Below, one piece after another: positions 31,298 to 40,837 of a stretch of 64,000 nucleotides of DNA; position 1 is the first letter of the stretch, and each line of letters opens with the position of its first letter. The position numbers and the translations under genes are program-made. Under the pieces are notes generated by a model that saw only the letters and a list, made by a program, of their open reading frames with translations, did no database searches and was not told where the DNA came from. The DNA is taken from positions 1-64,000 of the forward strand of contig CALKJI010000006.1 of assembly GCA_937995655.1 (NCBI GenBank). Reading direction: 5' to 3'. This DNA is from an uncultured Pseudothermotoga sp. Lineage in GTDB: Bacteria; Thermotogota; Thermotogae; Thermotogales; DSM-5069.

Positions 31298-33313
31298 TTG
31301 GGCTGGATCAGAAAAAGGTGGCTTGCAGTTGTGTTGATGATTGTTCTTGGCTCTCTATCTCTCTGGCAAATGAAGGGTTTAAAGGTAGGGGGGTATTTTA
31401 AGTCTCAGGTCTCAAGACAATCGTGTTATATTCAAACTGAGAGAGATATATCGAAGTCTTTCGCAATAAAGGATCTTTTGCTGATAGCTACACCCTATGA
31501 AGATAAAAACAAAGTCAGCGAGGTTGCAACGGTTGTAAGGAGTGTAAGGGGTGTGTCCCTTGTAATAAATCCCTTTGAATTTCCATTCACCGTTGGGGGT
31601 AAAGCAGCATTTGCACAACAGCTTGGACTTGTTGGTAAGTACAAAGGTAAAGATTATGCGATTTTGATAGCCATCATATCTTCTCAACCAGAAAAGACTT
31701 CTTCTGAGATTTCACAGATCACTAAAAAATATGATACTGCGCTCTTTGGTAATTCCTTTGTTGCGGCGAAGGCTCTTGAATATATAGGTTTTATTTTAAA
31801 GTATATTTCGCCCATAGCGATCTGTGTCATATTTTTGATATTCTATATAAGTTTGAGAAACTTTTGGGCAGCTCTTCTTTCTTTCCTTCCCAGTTTATTG
31901 GCAACCGTTTATATGCTTGGAATATATGGTGCTTTTGGCAAGATTATAACCCTTGAAAATGTTTTAATGCCGTTCATCACACTCGTTATGGGAAGTGCGG
32001 CTGGTCTCCATTATATGTCGCATTATTTGTCGATAAAGGATCCAAACTGTTTTGAAAGATCCTTCAGAGCAATCAAAGAGACATTTATGCCACTTTTGAT
32101 GACCACTTCAACTACGGTCGTTGGCTTTCTTTCTTTGTGTTTCGCATCTTCTCCAGTGATGACGGAATTAGGTTTGTCTGGTGCATACGGTGTTGGAATG
32201 GCGGGTTTTGCTACTTTTGTCTTTCTTCCACCTATTGCAAGTTTTCTAAGATATGAAAGGAGGAAATTGTGGAGAGATGGAATAACAGATTATTTCATAA
32301 GGAATAGAAAGAAAAATCTGATGATTCTTCTTGGTACTTCAATTTTTTTATTCCTATTTGTTTTTCATGTCAAACAAGAGTTTCATGTGTTGATGTTCTT
32401 TAGGAAATCTTCCAAAGTCATGGAAGGTTCAAGGATTGTTGAAAGTATATCCCAAGTTAGTATTCCAGCCATGGTTAAGATCAACATGAATGTGGATCCG
32501 CTGTCAAAACAAGGTATTGAAATCATGGAACAAGTCAGGCAAAGTGCTATGAGGTATGCTCGACGTACACTTTCGGTTTTAGACATAAATGAGATGATTC
32601 CTCCATTGTTTAGAAATGTTGTTTCTCTTATCTTACCAGAAGGGACCTTCGTCAATCGTACAGATAGGAGTGCTTTGATGTTGGTTTTTTTGAAGGATCT
32701 TTCAAAGAAAACTCATTATGGCCTTGAAAATGCTTTGTATTCTCTCTCGATCGAAGGACTTAGACAGGTTTCTGTCACCGGTGAGAATTACAAATACCTG
32801 CAGATGAACGATGAAGTCCTTTCAAATCAAAGAGTGAGCATCTTCCTTGCCATTTTGTTGATCGCGTTGATGATGATTGTAATGTTAAAGGATCTAAAGC
32901 TTGGTTTGATGAGTATGGTACCTGTTGTCCTGACTATCTTTAATATTTATGGTTTTCTGGGATTGTTCAACATACCGCTTAATGTCATCAGTGCCTACAT
33001 CATGAACATAGCCCTTGGTGCGGGTATAGATTATGCTATTCATTTCACATATACTTATAAGGTGATGAAAAACAGAAGAGTAACTTCACCGCTTGTTCAT
33101 ACTATTAACATAACAGCAAGGCCTATAATAGCCAATGCCTTTGGTGTGGCAACAGGGTTTTGTGTTCTTCTACTATCACCAATGAGAGTTCACTTGCACA
33201 TAGCACTTTTGATGCTCATAGCCATGTTTCTAGCTTCTTCTTATACATTGTTCTGGTTGTGCGGAATTATAAAATGTGATGAGACTAAAAGACCTTTAGA
33301 TTATTATAAGTGA
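31298..33313 (+). CDS. RND/MMPL-family membrane exporter
   Basis: This is a 671-residue protein starting at a TTG after GGGGCGGG. It has about 12 membrane segments in two repeats: one segment at residues 5-25, an extracytoplasmic loop of ~130 residues, five to six segments (e.g. LKYISPIAICVIFLIFYISL), then the same plan again from ~345. Motifs of the HAE3/MMPL group are GSAAGLHYMSHY (first half) and ALGAGIDYAIHFTY (second half), containing the membrane aspartate of the proton pathway in the second. It probably exports hydrophobic compounds. Upstream are 87 bp shared with tatD; hflK follows 81 nt later with its own promoter. Confidence 0.85.
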   Translation: MGWIRKRWLAVVLMIVLGSLSLWQMKGLKVGGYFKSQVSRQSCYIQTERDISKSFAIKDLLLIATPYEDKNKVSEVATVVRSVRGVSLVINPFEFPFTVGGKAAFAQQLGLVGKYKGKDYAILIAIISSQPEKTSSEISQITKKYDTALFGNSFVAAKALEYIGFILKYISPIAICVIFLIFYISLRNFWAALLSFLPSLLATVYMLGIYGAFGKIITLENVLMPFITLVMGSAAGLHYMSHYLSIKDPNCFERSFRAIKETFMPLLMTTSTTVVGFLSLCFASSPVMTELGLSGAYGVGMAGFATFVFLPPIASFLRYERRKLWRDGITDYFIRNRKKNLMILLGTSIFLFLFVFHVKQEFHVLMFFRKSSKVMEGSRIVESISQVSIPAMVKINMNVDPLSKQGIEIMEQVRQSAMRYARRTLSVLDINEMIPPLFRNVVSLILPEGTFVNRTDRSALMLVFLKDLSKKTHYGLENALYSLSIEGLRQVSVTGENYKYLQMNDEVLSNQRVSIFLAILLIALMMIVMLKDLKLGLMSMVPVVLTIFNIYGFLGLFNIPLNVISAYIMNIALGAGIDYAIHFTYTYKVMKNRRVTSPLVHTINITARPIIANAFGVATGFCVLLLSPMRVHLHIALLMLIAMFLASSYTLFWLCGIIKCDETKRPLDYYK

Positions 33314-33340
33314 ATACAAGTTTGCATTTTTGACACTTGG

Positions 33341-33369
33341 TTGTAGATTTGTTCATCATCTGTTATATT
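33341..33369 (+). promoter_or_regulatory. Promoter of hflK-hflC
   Basis: -35 TTGTAG (33341-33346), 17-bp spacer, -10 TATATT (33364-33369), 25 nt before the ATG. Confidence 0.55.
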
Positions 33370-33394
33370 CATAAGAGAAAGGGGGAAATCGAGA

Positions 33395-34315
33395 ATGAAG
33401 ACGAAATTCATAATAATATTGGTACTCATTGTAGTTTTGATCGCATACTTGCTCACTGGTATTTACCAAGTTGATCCTTCACAAGTTGCACTGATTAAGA
33501 CATTCGGTAAATATAGTCATACAGTTGGTCCCGGCATACATATCCATGCGCCTTATCCTTTTCAGACACACGTTATAGTGGATGTACAAACCATTAGAAA
33601 ACAAGAGATAGGCTTTAGGACAGTGAGACCCGGTCAATATGTTCAAAAGAGAGAGGAGGCTTTGATATTAACGGGCGATGGGAACATAGTCTCCGTTGAA
33701 GCAGTTGTTCAGTTTCGTGTGAATGACCCTGTGAAGTTTGTCTTTAGAATTGAGAATCCTGAAGGACTTGTAAAGTTCACTACAGAGTCTGCTTTGAGAG
33801 AGATGATAGCAAAGAGAAATGTGGATGAAATTCTGACGGCAGAGAGAGATAAAGTTTCATACGAGGTTCACCAGATAACACAACAGCTGCTTGATCAGTA
33901 CGATGTGGGTGTGACAGTGATAAATGTGCTGCTTCAGGAGGTTGTACCACCACAGTCTGTAATTGCCGCGTTTGATGATGTGAACAACGCAAAACAGGAC
34001 AAAGAAAGGTACATAAATGAAGCGCTCAAATATGCAAATAATTTGATTCCTTCCGTTGAAGGGGAGGCAAGAAAGATAGTCTTAGAAGCCGAGGCTTACG
34101 CCCAGCAAAAGGTTTTGCAAGCAACCGGTGAAGTACAACGTTTTCTGAGTATTTTGAAAGAATACAAGATCGCGCCAAAGATTACAGAAACCCGTTTAAA
34201 GATTGAAACACTCGAAGAGGTTTTGCCTAGAGCAAAGAGAATAATATTACTCGATAATTCGCAAAAAATTACCTTGCTCAGTCTGGACAGATTGATTGGT
34301 GGTGATGGGAAATGA
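33395..34315 (+). CDS. hflK: HflK-type SPFH membrane protease modulator
   Basis: This is a 306-residue protein with one N-terminal membrane segment (residues 5-22), then an SPFH/band-7 domain (VDPSQVALIKTFGKYSHTVGPGIHIHAPYP) and a coiled-coil C-terminus rich in Ala/Glu (EAEAYAQQKVLQATGEVQ). HflK and HflC form a large membrane cage around the FtsH protease and restrain it. The N-terminal Gly/Gln-rich region of proteobacterial HflK is absent. The stop overlaps the hflC start (ATGA). Confidence 0.9.
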   Translation: MKTKFIIILVLIVVLIAYLLTGIYQVDPSQVALIKTFGKYSHTVGPGIHIHAPYPFQTHVIVDVQTIRKQEIGFRTVRPGQYVQKREEALILTGDGNIVSVEAVVQFRVNDPVKFVFRIENPEGLVKFTTESALREMIAKRNVDEILTAERDKVSYEVHQITQQLLDQYDVGVTVINVLLQEVVPPQSVIAAFDDVNNAKQDKERYINEALKYANNLIPSVEGEARKIVLEAEAYAQQKVLQATGEVQRFLSILKEYKIAPKITETRLKIETLEEVLPRAKRIILLDNSQKITLLSLDRLIGGDGK

Positions 34316-35157
34316 AGATGATGATTTTGGTAGGTGTAATTGTCATTATAGCTATAGTTGCGATTTTTGTGGGATTGTCTTTTTTCGTGGTTGATCAAAC
34401 CCAGTATGCAGTGGTTCTTCGATTTGGTGAGATAAGAAGAGTAATCTCTGAGCCCGGTTTGTACATGCGAACTCCCTTTGTTGATAACGTCGTTCGCATC
34501 AGCAAACGCTTTTATATATACGACATACCAGTGGAAAAGATCATCACGCTGGATAAGAAAACAATGCTAGTTGATTCATACGCGGTCTGGAGAATATCTG
34601 ATCCAAAGAGGTTTATTGAATCGGTTAGAACTGTATCTTTAGCGCTTTCAAGGATAGATGATGTTGTCTATTCTGGTTTGAGAAATACCCTTGCAAAATT
34701 AGATTTTGATGACATAGTGACTGGTGAGAGACAGTATCTTGCTGATATCACCGAATTCTCGAAAAGGAACCTTCTTGATTTTGGTATAGAAATAAGGGAT
34801 GTAAGAATCAAACACACTGATTTGCCAAGTGAAAACCAACAAGCAGTCTTTGAAAGGATGAAATCCGAAAGGCAAAGTATAGCAGCTCTTATCAGAGCCG
34901 AGGGTCAAAAAGAAGCACAGAAGATTCGTTCAGAGGCAGACAAGAAAGCGACTGTCTTGAGGGCACAAGCACTCAGCGAAGCCGAAAGAATAAAAGGTAC
35001 TGGAGAGGCGAGCGCAACACGTATATATGCAGAAGCTTTCTCAAGGGAACCAGATTTCTATAGATTTTTGAGAACCCTAGACAGTTATAGATCGATCATC
35101 CCTAATAGCATAGTACTTATTGGAGAAGATATGAGTATACTCAATCAATTCAAGTAA
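34312..35157 (+). CDS. hflC: HflC-type SPFH membrane protease modulator
   Basis: This 281-residue protein has an N-terminal membrane segment (residues 3-25), then the SPFH domain beginning VVDQTQYAVVLRFGEIRRVI, and a coiled coil (EGQKEAQKIRSEADKKATVL). The C-terminus DFYRFLRTLDSYRSII is typical of HflC. It is translationally coupled to hflK. After its stop there is no clear terminator; the 176 bp before the peroxiredoxin gene include a -10 TATAAT at 35324-35329. Confidence 0.92.
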   Translation: MKMMILVGVIVIIAIVAIFVGLSFFVVDQTQYAVVLRFGEIRRVISEPGLYMRTPFVDNVVRISKRFYIYDIPVEKIITLDKKTMLVDSYAVWRISDPKRFIESVRTVSLALSRIDDVVYSGLRNTLAKLDFDDIVTGERQYLADITEFSKRNLLDFGIEIRDVRIKHTDLPSENQQAVFERMKSERQSIAALIRAEGQKEAQKIRSEADKKATVLRAQALSEAERIKGTGEASATRIYAEAFSREPDFYRFLRTLDSYRSIIPNSIVLIGEDMSILNQFK

Positions 35158-35348
35158 AGAAAAGGCAGGCACACGGTGCACCAGATGGCCGATGTACTGG
35201 GGCATACCCTGTAAAGTAAAGAGCCATTGTGCTAATCCTTGTTGTGCTCAGATCGCAGATGAATTTTATATCATATCAAAGTAAATTGATGTAATAAATA
35301 CAGATTGAGAGTTTTGTTTGCGATATAATTTACTTGGAGGTGAATTGC

Positions 35349-35981
35349 ATGGGTATACCACTTTTGGGAGAAAAATTTCCAGAGGTAGAGGTGATGACAA
35401 CACATGGTAAGATGAAACTTCCAGATGATTACAAAGGAAAATGGTTTGTTTTGTTCAGTCATCCTGCGGATTTTACACCAGTGTGCACAACAGAATTTGT
35501 CGCTTTCCAAAAGAGATATGATCAATTCAGAGAGCTTGGGGTAGAACTCATAGGTCTGAGTGTAGATCAAGTGTTTTCGCACATCAAATGGGTCGAGTGG
35601 ATCAAAGAAAAAATTGGTGTTCAGATTGAATTCCCGATCATAGCCGATACTGGAAAGGTCGCAGAGATGCTTGGTATGATTCACCCAGCAAAGGGCAGTA
35701 ACACGGTAAGGGCAGTATTCATTGTCGATCCCAATGGGAATATAAGAACTATTCTCTACTATCCTCAAGAGGTTGGAAGGAACATAGATGAAGTTGTGAG
35801 AATTGTCAAAGCCTTCAAGGTGGCCGATGCAAACAAGGTTGCCATACCTGCAAACTGGCCTGACAATGAGTTGTTCAAAGATGATGTAATAATACCACCA
35901 CCGACGAATATCGAAGATGCAATGAAGAGAAAGGAACAATATGACTGTCTTGATTGGTGGTTGTGCCATAAGAAAGTTTGA
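35349..35981 (+). CDS. Peroxiredoxin (1-Cys/Prx6-type, AhpC/TSA)
   Basis: This is a 210-residue thioredoxin-fold peroxidase. I chose the ATG at 35349 after TTGGAGGTG; the listed TTG at 35334 lies in the ribosome site. The active site is [13 protein letters not shown] with the peroxidatic Cys near residue 46. The long C-terminal arm ([20 protein letters not shown]) is typical of Prx6-type archaeal/thermophilic enzymes; extra cysteines near the end ([12 protein letters not shown]) could serve as resolving residues. It reduces H2O2 and organic peroxides in an anaerobe. It heads an oxidative-stress cluster with ferritin and a ferritin-like protein. Confidence 0.92.
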   Translation: MGIPLLGEKFPEVEVMTTHGKMKLPDDYKGKWFVLFSHPADFTPVCTTEFVAFQKRYDQFRELGVELIGLSVDQVFSHIKWVEWIKEKIGVQIEFPIIADTGKVAEMLGMIHPAKGSNTVRAVFIVDPNGNIRTILYYPQEVGRNIDEVVRIVKAFKVADANKVAIPANWPDNELFKDDVIIPPPTNIEDAMKRKEQYDCLDWWLCHKKV

Positions 35982-36006
35982 TCAGCATTTCCTAAAAAGG
36001 GATAAT
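35978..36006 (+). promoter_or_regulatory. Promoter of the ferritin gene
   Basis: -35 TTGATC (35978-35983, overlapping the end of the peroxiredoxin gene), 17-bp spacer, -10 GATAAT (36001-36006), 22 nt before the ATG. Confidence 0.5.
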
Positions 36007-36027
36007 ATATTAGGGAGGGTGAATATC

Positions 36028-36519
36028 ATGATAAGTGAAAACATTCAAAGGGCATTCAATGAACAAATCAAGAAAGAGCTTGATTCTGCATATTTGTATC
36101 TTTCCATGGCAACATATTTTGATTCACAAAACCTTGAAGGAATGGCTCATTGGATGAAGGTGCAGGCAAAAGAAGAATATAAACACGCCATGAAGTTCTA
36201 TGAACATATAAACGAACGTGGTGGCAGGGTGGAACTTTTTGCCCTAGAAAAACCTGTTAAAGAATGGGCAGGGCCGTTTGAAGTTTTCAAGCACGTTTAT
36301 GAACACGAACAAAGGGTTACAGCAAGTATATACAGTCTTGTTGAATTAGCAAAGAAAGAGAACGATCACGCCGCATATAGCTTTTTACAATGGTTTGTAA
36401 ACGAGCAGGTTGAGGAAGAGTCGAGTGCATTGAAAATTTTACAAACGCTTGAGAAAATTAAAGATAGTCCTGTTGGTATAATAATGATTGACAGAGAACT
36501 TGCCAAGAGGGAGGGATAG
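36028..36519 (+). CDS. Ferritin (FtnA-type iron storage protein)
   Basis: The ATG at 36028 follows AGGGAGGGTG; the earlier start inside the peroxiredoxin gene was rejected. The 163-residue protein matches bacterial non-heme ferritin: Glu in KKELDSAYLYLSMA (helix A), EEYKHAMKFYEHI with the E-x2-H pair (helix B), and helix C EHEQRVTASIYSL plus helix D NEQVEEESSAL. These residues build the diiron ferroxidase centre. It oxidises and stores iron and limits Fenton chemistry together with the neighbouring peroxiredoxin. Confidence 0.94.
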   Translation: MISENIQRAFNEQIKKELDSAYLYLSMATYFDSQNLEGMAHWMKVQAKEEYKHAMKFYEHINERGGRVELFALEKPVKEWAGPFEVFKHVYEHEQRVTASIYSLVELAKKENDHAAYSFLQWFVNEQVEEESSALKILQTLEKIKDSPVGIIMIDRELAKREG

Positions 36520-36520
36520 A

Positions 36521-37003
36521 ATGTTCAACATCGATGAAGTTTTTGAGATCGCAGAGCAGATAGAAAGGAATGGCTCCACTTTCTACACAAAGGCGGCTGA
36601 GAAGTTCCCTGAATATTCCAAGAAAGCGATCTTTATGAAATTAGCAGAGATGGAAAAAGAACACGAAAAGAGATTTCACAATATGAGAATGGAGGTTGCA
36701 AAGAGGGAAAGAGAGATTTCTCAATTTCTCGACCCTACTGGCGAGGCAGCTAAGTACTTACAGGCGATCGCAAACAGTAAAGTTTTCGACCTGAGAACCG
36801 ATCCAACAATTAAGTTTAAGGATATTCGTTCAGTATCAGAACTTTTGAGGGTTGCTATAGACGTGGAAAAGGATTCGATCATATTTTATTTGGGAATAAA
36901 AGAGTCAATACCTGAAGGTTTAGGCAAGGACAAGATCGATTTGATAGTCAAAGAAGAGATGGGACATGTACAGATACTCACTGATCTGATCGAAAACTTT
37001 TGA
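36521..37003 (+). CDS. Ferritin-like/rubrerythrin-type diiron protein
   Basis: This 160-residue protein begins at the ATG 1 nt after the ferritin stop, after GAGGGATAG. Two E-x2-H motifs mark a ferritin-like four-helix bundle: MEKEHEKRFHNM (residues ~44-55) and EEMGHVQILTDL at the C-terminus, with partner glutamates in EIAEQIERNGSTFY and VAIDVEKDSIIFY. It lacks the rubredoxin-like C-x2-C domain of full rubrerythrin, so electrons would have to come from a partner. Probably a peroxide-reducing enzyme. Confidence 0.88.
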   Translation: MFNIDEVFEIAEQIERNGSTFYTKAAEKFPEYSKKAIFMKLAEMEKEHEKRFHNMRMEVAKREREISQFLDPTGEAAKYLQAIANSKVFDLRTDPTIKFKDIRSVSELLRVAIDVEKDSIIFYLGIKESIPEGLGKDKIDLIVKEEMGHVQILTDLIENF

Positions 37004-37015
37004 AAGGAGACGTTC

Positions 37016-37315
37016 ATGATAACGAAGGATGAGGTCTTGAAGGTCTTGGGTAATGTCATAGATTTTGAACTGGGGCTGGATATCGTGAGCTTGGGACTCG
37101 TTTATGACATAGATATAGATGAACAAAACAACGTGACAGTCACGATGACCATGACAACGCCTGCTTGTCCACTGGCTGGAATGATTCTCCAGGATGCCGA
37201 GGACAAGATCCGTGAGATACCAGGAGTCAAGGACGTAAAGATCAATCTAACCTTCGATCCACCTTGGACTCCAGATAGGATGAATGAGGAGTTGCGAAAA
37301 AGATTTGGTGTATGA
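37016..37315 (+). CDS. DUF59/MIP18 family Fe-S assembly protein
   Basis: This 99-residue protein matches MIP18/PaaD-like DUF59: VLGNVIDFELGLDIVSLGLVYDI, then VTVTMTMTTPACPLAGMI with the conserved cysteine, and VKINLTFDPPWTPDRM. Members help Fe-S cluster insertion or sulfur mobilisation. It overlaps prmC by 4 nt (ATGA), a pairing also known in Thermotoga. It lies directly after the diiron proteins, consistent with a metal-centre role. Confidence 0.9.
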   Translation: MITKDEVLKVLGNVIDFELGLDIVSLGLVYDIDIDEQNNVTVTMTMTTPACPLAGMILQDAEDKIREIPGVKDVKINLTFDPPWTPDRMNEELRKRFGV

Positions 37316-38124
37316 CTTTTAGAGAAATTTACAAGTCTTTAAGAGATCTGTTGAGAAGTGCCTCTGAATCGGCAGGTACAGAGGCACTTTTGCTTTTGTC
37401 ACACGTTACTGGCATGACAAAGGAAAGAATATTGCTTTGCTTTGAAGATCAAATTGATGATATATCTTCAGAACGAATACTTGAGCTTGCGCGGCTTAGA
37501 CTATCAGGTTTTCCTTTGCAATATATAACAAAAAAGTGTTATTTTTATGGGTTAGAGCTTGATATAGAAGATGGTGTTTTCATACCAAGGGTTGAAACGG
37601 AAGTTTTGGTCGATTTGGCTTTGGACCTGATTGAACGCGAGGATCTCAAGACGGTCCTCGATGTGGGAACGGGTTCTGGGGCGATAGCCATCGCAATAGC
37701 GCTCAACAGTCATTGCAAGGTCTATGGAACTGATATCCATGAAAAGGCTATATACATAGCTCAAAGGAATGCTAAAAAATACAATGCAGAAATCACTTTT
37801 CTGAAAGGACCCTTCTTGGAGCCTGTGAAAGGCTTTCTGAAAGAAATTGATTTGGTTGTTTCGAATCCTCCCTACGTTTCTACTAGCGCCAATCTTTCAA
37901 AAGAGGTTTTAAAAGAGCCTTCAAATGCACTATTTGCAGGGAAAGAAGGTATAGATTTTTATAGAAAATTTTTCGCAGACAGATCGTTGCTCAAGGGCAA
38001 AGATGTTATAATGGAGTTTTCGCCAGAGCAAGTGGATCATTTGAGAGAAATATGTTTTTTTGGAAAAATTTCATTTTTTCATGATCAGTTCGGAAAAATC
38101 AGGTTTTTTCATGTAAAGGTTTAG
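37312..38124 (+). CDS. prmC: Release factor glutamine methyltransferase PrmC (HemK)
   Basis: This 270-residue SAM-dependent enzyme methylates the GGQ glutamine of release factors RF1/RF2. An N-terminal helical domain (residues 1-75) is followed by the Rossmann domain with LDVGTGSGAIAIAIA (SAM site, ~residues 118-132) and the catalytic NPPY in VVSNPPYVS (~residue 183). Length is normal. The start overlaps the DUF59 gene. Confidence 0.94.
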   Translation: MTFREIYKSLRDLLRSASESAGTEALLLLSHVTGMTKERILLCFEDQIDDISSERILELARLRLSGFPLQYITKKCYFYGLELDIEDGVFIPRVETEVLVDLALDLIEREDLKTVLDVGTGSGAIAIAIALNSHCKVYGTDIHEKAIYIAQRNAKKYNAEITFLKGPFLEPVKGFLKEIDLVVSNPPYVSTSANLSKEVLKEPSNALFAGKEGIDFYRKFFADRSLLKGKDVIMEFSPEQVDHLREICFFGKISFFHDQFGKIRFFHVKV

Positions 38125-38169
38125 TAGTAAAATAATTCGTGAGACTAACAACACTGGGGTGGGAGAACT

Positions 38170-39897
38170 TTGAAGAGGCTTTTAGGTTATGCGAAACCTT
38201 ATTTTTGGTTCTTTGTTCTTGCAATACTCATAGTTCTTGTGGCTGCAGTCGTTGATCTTTTACCACCACAGATTGTGAGAAAGGCAATCGATGGATACAT
38301 GAACAACGCCGCATTGAGCACCGAACAGCGTGTGAGTGGGGTATCACTCATGGCATTTCTGCTTTTAGGTGTTGTAGGTCTTCAGTTTCTTTTGGGCTAT
38401 GTAAGTACCTACTTGACATCGTTCCTTGGAAATAAGATAGTCTATGATGTGAGAAGTGAGCTATACAAAAAGGTTCTTGATCTGCCAATGTCATTTTTCG
38501 ACAAAAACCCCTCTGGAAGAATAAACACAAGAATAGTCAATGACACGCAAAACATTCAGGAATTTTTTTCCAGCGTTATAACCTCTATGGTGAAAGATGT
38601 GTTCCTACTGGCTGGGGTCATATATTTCATGTTGAGGATAAGTACCAGGCTTTTTGCAAATGTGAGTTTCATATTTCCCATAATTGTTGTTGCGATGGTT
38701 CTGTTCAGGTACTTTGACTTGAGGGTTTATAGACAGGTGAGGACAAATCTTGCACGCGTCAATGCATACCTTGCGGAGCATATAAGCGGAATAAATGTTA
38801 TCAAGTTGTTTTTGTCTGAAAACTACAAAGCGAAAGAATTTGATTCAGTGAATAGAGACCTCTACAAATCTTTGATGAACCAGCTTTATGTTTTTGGAAT
38901 TTTCAGGCCCTTTATAGATTTAATTCATTACTTTGCCTTGAGTGCAATAATTTGGTTCGGATCAAAGTACATAATAGGAGGAACAATTCAGTTTGGCGAA
39001 CTCTATGCCTTCGTTGCATACGTCGATACATTTATGAGACCCCTGGGTGATATATCGGAAAAGTACGATATAATTCAAAATACGGTGGCTTCCTGTGAAA
39101 AGATCTTCACACTCATGGATGAAAAACCAGAGATATTAGGTAATTCAGAGAATGACGAAAAGATAATCAACGGAGAGCTGGTTTTTGAAAATGTTTGGTT
39201 CAGTTATGATTCAGATAGATGGGTTCTCAAGAACATAAATGTTGCGTTCAAACGAGGAGAATTGACGGCGATTGTTGGAGAAACAGGAGCAGGAAAGACC
39301 TCGTTGATGAATCTTGTCAATGGAATGTATGTTCCACAAAAAGGAAAGATTCTTATAGATGGAAGAAACATCTTTGATTATGATCTGAGAAAGATTAGAA
39401 AACAAATAGCTGTTGTTCCACAAGATGTGATACTCTTTTCTGGAACAATTCTTGACAACATCAGGTTATTCTATGAGGAATACAGTGAGCAACAGGTTGT
39501 TGAGGCACTCAAGAAAGTTTATGCCTACGATATCATAGAAAGATTAAGTGACGGGATCTATACAAAGATAATCGAGCGTGGATCAACATTATCGGCTGGT
39601 GAAAGACAACTCATAGCTTTGGCACGGGCGGTTCTATTTGATGCAAAAATACTGATTCTAGATGAAGCAACCAGCAATATAGATGTTGATACCGAGTCTA
39701 GGATTGAAACAGCTGTTAGGGAGCTCTCTAAGGACAAGACCGTTATCATGATTGCACACAGACTTTCAACGGTCAAAAGTGCAGACAGGATACTGGTCAT
39801 CCACGATGGCTCAGTTGCAGAGGAAGGAAGGCATGTAGAGTTACTCACTAGAAGAGGTGTCTATTACAAGCTTTATCAAATACAGTTTGCCTCATGA
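38170..39897 (+). CDS. ABC exporter, MsbA/LmrA-type half transporter
   Basis: This 575-residue protein has six membrane helices (residues 1-300, beginning KRLLGYAKPYFWFFVLAIL) fused to an ATPase. Key motifs: Walker A GETGAGKTS (~residue 373), signature LSAGERQ, Walker B ILILDEATSNID and H-loop AHRLSTV. The start is a TTG after GGGAGAAC. Type IV exporters work as dimers; Thermotogales often have heterodimeric pairs in adjacent genes, but no second half is adjacent here, so a homodimer is likely. Cargo is unknown. Confidence 0.92.
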   Translation: MKRLLGYAKPYFWFFVLAILIVLVAAVVDLLPPQIVRKAIDGYMNNAALSTEQRVSGVSLMAFLLLGVVGLQFLLGYVSTYLTSFLGNKIVYDVRSELYKKVLDLPMSFFDKNPSGRINTRIVNDTQNIQEFFSSVITSMVKDVFLLAGVIYFMLRISTRLFANVSFIFPIIVVAMVLFRYFDLRVYRQVRTNLARVNAYLAEHISGINVIKLFLSENYKAKEFDSVNRDLYKSLMNQLYVFGIFRPFIDLIHYFALSAIIWFGSKYIIGGTIQFGELYAFVAYVDTFMRPLGDISEKYDIIQNTVASCEKIFTLMDEKPEILGNSENDEKIINGELVFENVWFSYDSDRWVLKNINVAFKRGELTAIVGETGAGKTSLMNLVNGMYVPQKGKILIDGRNIFDYDLRKIRKQIAVVPQDVILFSGTILDNIRLFYEEYSEQQVVEALKKVYAYDIIERLSDGIYTKIIERGSTLSAGERQLIALARAVLFDAKILILDEATSNIDVDTESRIETAVRELSKDKTVIMIAHRLSTVKSADRILVIHDGSVAEEGRHVELLTRRGVYYKLYQIQFAS

Positions 39898-40042
39898 TTT
39901 AAACTGAACTTTGTTTGCCACTTTCACATCAGAGGGAGAAACTGTCTATTTAGTTGTTCTTGTAAGGCGAGATCACCCCTTTTAGCTTTTGCTTTGATGG
40001 ATATTGTCTAATTCTGGTATTGTATCTTATGAGGTGATCGAT

Positions 40043-40828
40043 TTGGTACTCGAAAGAATCGAGCTCTTTTTATTGGACATGGATGGTACTTTCTATCTGG
40101 GAGACAGTCTTCTTCCTGGTGCACTGGACTTTGTAGAGACGGTGAGGAATCAAAAAAAGAGATTTCTTTTTTTGACAAACAATTCGTCCAAAGACAACAA
40201 ACAGTACGTTGCTAAGTTGAGAAGATTAGGTGTGAATGTTGAGTTAGATGATGTCTTCACGTCTGGTGAAGCTACTGCAATCTTCACGAAGCAAAGGTAT
40301 GGCAGTGCGAGAGTTTTTATAATAGGTACGCAGTCACTGGTCCAAACCTTTGAAGATCATGGCCATACAGTGACCAAGACAGATCCACAGGTTGTCATTC
40401 TTGGCTATGATACACAGATCAATTACGAAAAATTATCCTTAGGATGTCTCTTCATTAGAAAAGGGCTAGATTATATAGCAACACATCCAGACATAAACTG
40501 CCCTTCGCCCGAAGGCCCATTACCCGACGCCGGTTCATTCATTGCATTGATAGAAAAATCGACGGGAAGAAAACCTGATTTTGTTGTTGGTAAGCCAAAT
40601 CCCTTAATGTTGCAGATGATTGTGCAAAAAACTGGTGTGAGGCCAGAACATATAGCAATGGTTGGCGATAGACTTTATACAGATATGGAGTTTGCTAACA
40701 GATCTGGTATTCTCTCAATACTGGTTTTGTCAGGCGAGACCGATTCACAGGATCTTGAAAAGGTCGAAAGGAAACCGGACATAGTCTTACAGAACATAGG
40801 AGAGCTTGCTTTGCTGCTCAAAAGGTAG
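40043..40828 (+). CDS. HAD phosphatase, NagD/PGP type
   Basis: I chose the TTG at 40043 (MVLERIELFLLDMDGTFYLG) because GAGGTGAT lies 5 nt upstream; the TTG at 40004 has no ribosome site. The 261-residue enzyme has HAD motif I DMDGT, motif II LTNNSS, motif III lysine in VGKPNP and motif IV GDRLYTD, with the C2 cap typical of NagD-like p-nitrophenylphosphatases. It hydrolyses small phosphate esters; the true substrate is unknown. The sigma factor gene starts 9 nt after its stop. Confidence 0.9.
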   Translation: MVLERIELFLLDMDGTFYLGDSLLPGALDFVETVRNQKKRFLFLTNNSSKDNKQYVAKLRRLGVNVELDDVFTSGEATAIFTKQRYGSARVFIIGTQSLVQTFEDHGHTVTKTDPQVVILGYDTQINYEKLSLGCLFIRKGLDYIATHPDINCPSPEGPLPDAGSFIALIEKSTGRKPDFVVGKPNPLMLQMIVQKTGVRPEHIAMVGDRLYTDMEFANRSGILSILVLSGETDSQDLEKVERKPDIVLQNIGELALLLKR

Positions 40829-40837
40829 GTTTCAGGT

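Noticed and set aside
35158-35333. Possible structured RNA before the peroxiredoxin gene
   Set aside because: Only short, weak pairings (e.g. GGGGCATACCCTG) were seen and no known riboswitch motif fits.
35271-35969. Long minus-strand ORF opposite the peroxiredoxin gene
   Set aside because: Its composition is not protein-like and the plus strand carries a clear peroxiredoxin.
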